Assembly: GCF_900005765.1 (NCBI RefSeq)
Contig: NC_041692.1
Span: 2,108,001-2,172,000, forward strand
DNA: 64,000 nt
Direction: 5' to 3'
DNA from: Plasmodium relictum
Lineage: Eukaryota; Apicomplexa; Aconoidasida; Haemosporida; Plasmodiidae
This document shows, in pieces, positions 52,734 through 61,700 of this stretch. The notes below the pieces were generated by a model that had not been told where the DNA came from, did not search any database, and was given only the letters and a program-made list of their open reading frames with translations. How positions within the stretch are numbered: the stretch's first letter is position 1; each line of letters begins with the position of its first letter. A program made the translations under genes and the position numbers.

Positions 52734-55700
52734 ATGAAAAGTTATTCTCTGAATAATATAGAAAATAAGAACATCAGTAATATTTATAAGCAATTGACAC
52801 AAAATAACACTAATAAAAATATAAATTATATAAATCATAATGAAGAAAATAATATAAAAGAAGTGAATATGGAAGATGAAATTGTAAATGAAGTATTAAA
52901 ATTAAAAACAGAATTGAAAAATGTTTTAATAGAAAATAAAGAATTAAAAAGAAAATATAATGAAGATACTGAAAAATTAAATTTAGTTGCATTAAAAAAT
53001 GCTTCTGTGCTAAATGAATTATCTGATAAAAAAGAAATGATTCAAATTGAATATAATAATTATAAAATTGAATCAATGAAAGATATAAAAAGATTACAAG
53101 ATGAATTAGATAAAAATGTAATAATGCTAAATTGCTTAAAAGACGAAATTTTATATAAAGAAGAAGAATTGAAAAAAGCAGAGATTATTGAAAAACTTTA
53201 TAAACAGGAAACAGAAGTGAATCAAGAAAAAGATATGAAAATAAAAAATTTAGAAAAATTATTAAATGAAAAAAAACATATTAGTGAACAAGGGGAAGAA
53301 GGTGAATCAATTCAAGAAAAGATTAAAGAAGTAGAATTGATAAAAACAGAATTGGAAAAAAAGAATAATGAATTAAAAGTTTTAAAAAAAAAATATGAAA
53401 ATCTAAAGAAAATAAACAGAGAAATAGAAAAGAAAATAAATTTTCTGAAAGAAGAAGTGGATCATTACAAGGATAATGAAAATAGTTTTATAATGCAAAA
53501 CATTTTTAACGCAGAAAATAATTTAGATGAATCTATTTGTAAAAAAAATCTTATGAAAATATGTGTCTTATATAATGTATTATACAAAATAGTTGTATAT
53601 GATCAAAGAAGCATACTTGAAAAAGAAAAAATTGTTTATTCATTAGAAAAAGAAAATACCCATTTTTTGAAAAAATTTATAACAGATGAGGTTTATTGTC
53701 AATACTTAAAAGATTGTATTAGTAAAATAAATTTAACATATCAAATAGATCTTCATAAGCAAGAAAAAAAATATATGATGTTAAATTCAGAATATGACAT
53801 ACTTTATGATAAATTTCTTTACGAAAAAAACGAGAATTGTTTGTTAAATGAAAAATATGAAAAAATAATATATAATCAAAAGAAAGAAATAAATAATTTG
53901 AAAATTCACATATCTACTCAAAACAAAGATAAGGAAATTTTAACAAAATATATAGACAATTATATAACATATATAGAAAATTCCTATGAAAAATATTGCG
54001 TATTAAAAAATGATTACAAAAATTTAGAAGAATTAGTTCGTGATCTCGAAGAAAAAAATAAAAATTTAATGAATTTAGTTAATGAAATTAATGAGGATAA
54101 TAAAGATACAAATAATTTATATGAAAATAATAATATAAGAAAAAAAAATACTATAACGTTAGATATTGATCATATGAAATTAATTAAAAATGATATCAAA
54201 GATAAAGATATTAAAATTATAGAATTGGAAAGTAAAAATTTAGAGTTATCTAAACAAATAGATATATTAAATGAAGAGTTATTACAAAATAAAAAAAGTG
54301 AGTGCACAGAAAACGAATCTATGAAGCTAAAAGAATTATGTTATGATTTAAAAGATATTTGTTCGAAACTAGAGTTAGAAATTAAAGAAAAAAACTATAT
54401 AATAGATGATCTTACCGAAAAATTAAATCAATCAGAAAAAAAAAATAAAGATAACCAAGTATTATTAGAATTATCAGAATTCAGAATTCAAAATTTTAAT
54501 GACAATGTAAAATATTATCAACAAAAGGTAAATGAATTAAGTGAAAATATACAGAAAAAAGAAGAAGAAATAGCTATTTTTCAAGATTATAATGAGAGGT
54601 TAAAAGATGAAAAAGATAAAATGGTTGACGAAAATGAAAAAATAATAAAAGCATTGGAGGAAATACAAGAAGAGAATGACAGCTTGAGAAAAGAAAGAAA
54701 TATTATAAGAAATAATATACTTGATAATAGTGCATTATTATTAGATGATGCATATTATTTAAATGAAAATTCTTTTACTAAGAATAAGGAAATTGGTAAT
54801 AAAATTTCAGATAGTGAATGCATAGTAGGAAAAGGCAATATTTACAAGGATATTTTAAAATTAAAGCAAACCAAAAAAAGGGTAGTTGAAGAAAAAAATG
54901 ATTTAGAAGTTAAAATTGATAAACTAACAGATGAAAATATTTTATTAATTAAAGAGAATGAAGAAGTGTTTGATAAATTACAAATGGTATCGAAAGAAAA
55001 TGTAAAATTGAATAATGAATTAATATGTGCTAAAGCGGATGCAGAAAAATCTTTGTTTCATTTAGAGTGTGAAAAAAAAGAAAAGTTAAAATATAAATTA
55101 TTGTTAAAACAAAGAAAAATAAAAAATAAAAAAATTAAAACTGCATTTAACAAAATGGTGAGTACAGTAAAGAATTTAGTTATAAACATAAAAAAAATTG
55201 ACAAGGAGAATAAAAAAAATGATATTAATAATTCCTTTTTTATTTCTTCTTCTTCTGAAGATAATGCTGAAGAAGATTTATCAGCAAATGATAATTCTAA
55301 TACCCAATTGTTTTTATCATCTGTTGCAAAATCAAAAAGAAGCAATAATAATACAAGTATTGATGGAAAATATAGTATGCAAAGCAAGTCCACTAAAGTT
55401 CTTAAACTTTCTGAAGATGCAAACCATTTAAAATTTATTGATAAGAAAAAAAATATTCATAAAAAAAAAAAAAGAAAGATTATTTACATGAAAATAAGAA
55501 TGCACAGATTTTCTATATGTGGTAATTTTAAAATTAATTTAAAAAAATATAAAAAGGCATACAAAGAACTAAGTAGTACTTTATGTTTTTTAAATGAAAA
55601 AAAAAATGATAACTTGAATATATTAACAGCCCAATCGAAAAATATAAAAACTCTTGAAACATTTTATTCTTTACCAAATAGCACAGATTCAAAAATAATA

Positions 55701-58700
55701 AATCACGAAAAAAAAAATAAAGAAGGAAATGATTTTTCTTTTTTTGAAACAGAAAAGTTGATAAATGACATAAATTACATAAAAAGAAAATATGAATCAA
55801 AAGTAAAAGAAACTTTATCAATGCAAAAGAAGGTAATAGATAATGAAAAAGAATTACATAATACTAATATAAAGTATGAAAAATTATTAAATGAGCACGA
55901 CTCTTTAATTTCAGATATAAAAGAAAGAACTGAAAACTTATCAAATATTGAAAAAAATTATAACGTATTATTTAAAAAATACAATGAAACACAAGATGAA
56001 ATAAAGATGCATGAACAAAAGACTCAAGAAATTTTTAATGAATGTAACGAGTTGGTTGAATACATGAAAAAAAAAGAAAATAAAATAAAAGAATTTGATG
56101 AACATTTAAAAAAAATGGAAATAAAATATAAAGAAGAAAAGGAAAAGACTGATATATTAACAAAAGATAATATTTCGTTAGATAATTTAAATTCTAAATA
56201 CAAGGAAGATATAGAATTATATAAAAAGAAATGGGATAGTATGCAAACAGAATTAAAACTAAGATTGTCAAAAATCGAAGAATTGGAATTAATTCAAAAA
56301 AATATGGAAAATGAAATGTTTTATCTTAAGTCAGCTACTTATAAAAGTGAAATGAATTTAAAGGAAGCACATGATGAACTAAATAGAACAAATGAAGCAA
56401 CGGTAAAGCTAAAAAAAGAAGTAAATGAAGGAAAAATGAATATAGATAAATTGAAAGAACAAATTTTAAAAAGGGATTACTTTTTATATAATATAAATAA
56501 ATCTTATAAATCGAAAGAATATTTTTATAAAAATTTGAAGCATAGAGTTCGAGGATTCAATAAAACATTTGTAGAAATGTGTGAAAATTTTGAAATGGGA
56601 GAAATAAAAAAATTTAATCAACTTTATGAAGATTTTGAATATAATGATAATGATTATAAAAAGAATGTTTCAAATTTTCTAATGAATAAAAAAGAAGGGT
56701 TTTTAGATAATGCAGAAGAAATTGTGAAAACAGTAGAATCTTTAGCAGAATTTAATTCAAAATATGAGGAGGAAAAAAAAGAAATGATAAATAGAATTAA
56801 AGAATTAGAAAATAAGTTAAATATAAAAATGAATGAAAATAATTTATTATTTGAACAATATGAAAATAACTTAAAAAATATATTAGTTGAAAGAGATGAA
56901 AGAGTAGAAGATTGCATAATTCTTTCAGAAGATGTAAAGAAGAAAAATAATGAAATACAAAATTTAATGAAAGATTTAGAAGAAAAAAATATAGAATTAA
57001 ACGAAGTTAATATGAAATGTACTTTTTTAAGTAATGAAGTTCAAAGTTTAGAAAACACGAAAAATAGTCTTAAAGAAAAATTAAGAGAAATTGAAACTAG
57101 TCTAGATAAACAAATAGATATTTTTAAAAAAGAGAATGATTATTTAAAAGACGATGTATATAATTTAAGAAATGTTATTCATAATTTAGATAAGGAAATA
57201 ATTAAATTAAAAGATACAGTAGATAATCTAAACCAAGAAAAATATGAGTATGAAAAAGAAATAGATAAATTAAGAGAAATATTGGAAGAAGAGAAAAAGT
57301 TTAATGATATACTAAAAGAAAATGAAAAAAATTTTATAAAAGAAATAAAAGAAGCACATTTATATGCTGTAACAAAAGAAGAGGAAATTAACACGTTAAA
57401 ATTAAATTATGAACTGGAACAAAAAAAATATATAGATGAAATTGATAAATTAAAAATAAAAAATGATGAAATTAATAATTCAGTCAAAAGGAAATTAAAG
57501 GCAGTTTCTGATTTAGAAGCTCAAATGCTTGAATACAAAGTGCTATTAGATAAAAATACTAGTATGAAAATGTTAGTTCAAGATTTAGAAAATAAAATTG
57601 ATGAGTTAATAAAAGATAATGAAAAATTGAGTATAGATTTAAAAAAAGAAAAAATATTAGGTGAAGAAAAAGAGAAAAATATAGTAACATTAAATGAAGA
57701 TATAAAATTATTCGAGAAAAAAATACATGAACATGATTCTATGCTATTAAAATTAAAAGATGAAAAAGAGCAATTAAATCAAGAAATTATAATATTAAAT
57801 GATATAAAAAAAAATAAAGATCACATAATAGAAGAATTAGAAAATAATTTAAGAAGAGCAGTGTTTGGAGACATTAAAATAAATGAAATAGAAAAAACAA
57901 AATTAGAACATAAAATATTTACTGAGGAAGATTTAGGCTTAAAAACGAATGGAGATATAGATTTCAATGATTTAGTTAATTCCAAATTATGTATTTTTAA
58001 TAATAATAATAATAACATAAATGTAAAAGAGTTAAAAAAATATAGCTTATTTTTAAAAGAAGAAAACGACACAATAAAACAAGAATTAAGAAAATTAAAA
58101 GATAAATCATTAATTGATGAAAGAAAAAATATTGAAATGGAAAGAACAATAGAAAGGAGAGATGAAATTATACGAAAAATGAATAGTGAAATTATATCGT
58201 GTAACGAAAAAATTAAAAATTTACAAAAAGACACGAATCAAATAAACTCAGAATTATGTGCAGTAAATGAATTACTGGCCTTAAGGAGTGATGAATGTAA
58301 AGAATTATCTTTAGAATTATATGAATTAACTGATGTTAAAAATAAATTGATAATAAAAAATGAAGTTTTTCAAAAGCAAATAGAATTTTTTAAACAACAG
58401 ATTGAAGAAAAATCAGAGTTGTTAAATGATTTAGATAAAAAAAAAGCAGAAAATGATAATAAGGAATATGAGAAAAACAATATAATTAAAGAATATAATA
58501 AAACTCTAAACTTCTATTATAAAATATGTTCTCATATTATTTATTATAAAAAGTATATCGAAAAAGAATTAAATACAAAAGACCATATGGAAAATGAAGA
58601 ACTCATTAATTCATTAAACTTGAGTCATATTAATGATTCATTCAGTAATGAAATAACTAATTTAAAAATAAATGATACCAGTGAAATATCAGATTACATA

Positions 58701-61700
58701 AATGAATTTTTAAAATGTGTGCGATTATTAATATTTAAAAAAAGAGTGTTTGAATCAAAATTAGAAAATGCAGAAAAAAAATATAATGATTTTAAGGAAA
58801 AATTAAAAGAAGATAGAGAGTTAATCAATGATTTAAAAAAAAAATTAAGACAAAATGAGGAATATAATTTGAACAATAAAAATAATTATGATAATAACCA
58901 ATATAATACATATGTAAATAATAAATCTCCACTTAATTATAAAGAAACGAGTTTTGAAATATTAAAAAGTAGTAATAAGAGTGAAATGATAGAAGAAAAA
59001 AATAACTTGTTTTTAAAATATGAAAATGAAAAGTTAATAGAAGAAAATAAATATTTAAATGAACAAATACGTAATTTATATAATTTACAGAATAATGTAA
59101 ATGAATTAAAAAAAAAGAAAGAAAATAATGAACATGGTAATGAACAAAATGATTACACATTTGAAGCTGAAAACAAATACTTAAAGTTGCAAATAGAAAC
59201 AGTAAATAATGAATTAAATATATGCAAAAATAAAAATGAATATTTAAAAAAAAAAATAGTAAATTATGAAGAAATAATTGATAATTTACAAAAAGAGATA
59301 ATAAATATCATTGATAAACAAAAAAAATGCGATGAAGAATTTTATAAAATGGAAAAAGAATTAGAAAAAAAAGATAAATACATAGAAAATTTGATAAGAA
59401 AAAGAAAAGAGGATAAAGAAAATATAGAGATAGAATATTCTAAAAGTTTAAAATTAGAGAAAGAGTTTTTATCCTTGAATGATGATATATTTAAAAAAGA
59501 ATCAAAAATTAAAGAATATGAGGAAATCATTAAAAAATTAAACGAAGATGTAAAGGAACACATAAAGGAAAATGAACAATTGAAAGAGTATATTGAAAAT
59601 ATGAAAACTAAATATGGATCATTTGAAAATAAATACAATGAACTATTTGATGTATTTGAAAAAGAGAAAAAAGGTAAATCTGAAATAAGAAAAAAAGAAG
59701 GGGATTTAATTGGAAAATTAAAAAATTATGATGATATTATAACAAGTCTATTAGATGAAAAAGAAACATTATTGCATAAATATGATGAATTAAAAATGTT
59801 ATATGATGAAAAATTAAAAATTCAATCTATGTTGTATCAAGAGATAAATGAGCTAAAAAATATTAACGAAAGCTTAAGTGAAAAAAATAATGCTTTATCT
59901 GAAGACGTTAAAAATTTAATTAAAGAAAATGAGCAGTATAATATGAAATTTTTAAATTTGGATAAAGAAAAACTTGATTTATTTATGAAGTATTTAAAAA
60001 CCTCTGAAGAATTAAATAACATTTCATCAAGTTTACATGAGAAGAGTTATTCAAAAAAAGGCGATGATAAACTAATGAATTCATTACTATTAATAGAAAA
60101 AGAAATAAAAGAAAAAGAAAAAAATCTGGAGATGAAATTAAATAATATGGGCAAATATGATGATAAAAGTAAAAATAATAAGGAAGAATTCCATTTTGAT
60201 AATCAGAATAACAAAAAGGAAATTGAAGATATAGAACAACAAAAGGATATTATAATTAAAGAAATAAAAAATGAAATTAGTGATTTAAATATTGAAAATG
60301 ATTTACTAAAGATAAAAATTAATGAATTGGAAAATTTGAATAAAAATATATTTAATGATAATAAAGAATTAATCAAAATAATTTCTTCTTTGGAAAATGA
60401 CAATAAAAATGCATCAGATAAAAATGATAGCAATCTGAAAATTTTAGAAATAGAAAACCATAATAATTATCAAAATTTGATGAATGAGAACAAATTAGAA
60501 AAAGAAGAAAATGCAAATTTAAAATTAGAAATTAATAATCTAAAATGTAAAATTAATGAATATGAAATTATTATGCATAAAAATTCTTATTATGAAGAAA
60601 GTAATAAAAAAGCAAGAAATTATTTATTCTATTTAAATGACAAAATTAAAACTTTCATAGAAATATTCAGTGAAAACAATTTTAATTATGAATTCTTTAA
60701 AACAGAACTAAACAAATTAAAATCAACTAATTTAATGATTATAGAAGATATTTTTGAATGTATTAATGATATTTCACCAAAAATAAAATTCCCAAGTGAT
60801 CATTCAATAGATGATGATAACAATAGCACAAACTCAAAAATAATCATAAATTTTTTTTCAACATATAATAATGAAAAATATGAAAATGATATTATTATAA
60901 ATAGAATGGAATTAAGAAGATTTTATAAATGTATTATAAAGTTAAAAGAAGAATATAAAAAGAAATGTATATTAGCAGAAAACCAAAAAAATATTATTGA
61001 AGAATTAAATAAAGAAGTATTTAATTATTCAAAACAAAATAAAAAGTATCAAGAAGAAGAAACAAAATTGAAAAATAGAATTAATGAAATAATTAATGAA
61101 AACTCTATGAACATTGAGGAGTTCTCAAAAGTAAACGATAGCTTATTGAACAAACTTGAAGAAGAAGTAAATAAAAACAAGAAATTATTAGAAGAAATAA
61201 ACACTCAAAATAAGCAAAACAAGATATATGAGGAAAATCAAATAAAAATAGAAAGATCCCTAAGTTTAAAAAATATTGATAATAGTAGTATAAAGGATGA
61301 AGAAAACAATAATAATTTAAAAAAAATTTCTATTTTATTAGATGAATATAAGGAATTATTAGAAAGTAACTCTAAGTTATTAGTAGCAAATAATAAATTT
61401 ATATCAGAAAATGATACGTTAAAAGAAGTCATAACAAATATGGATAAAAAAATAAATAATTTAATAGATGAATTAAATGAAAAAAATATAGCAATTAATA
61501 ATAAAAATTTTGAAATAGAACAAATGACTTTATATAAATCAAAAAATTCAGAAAAAGAAATAAAAAATAATGTAATGAGAGAATATGAGGAAATAATTTT
61601 AATAATTGAACAAAAAAATAATGAATTAGAGAATAACTGCGAAAAATTAAAAGAATTTAATAATGAAATAAATAGCAATTATAACAACTTATTAAATGAA

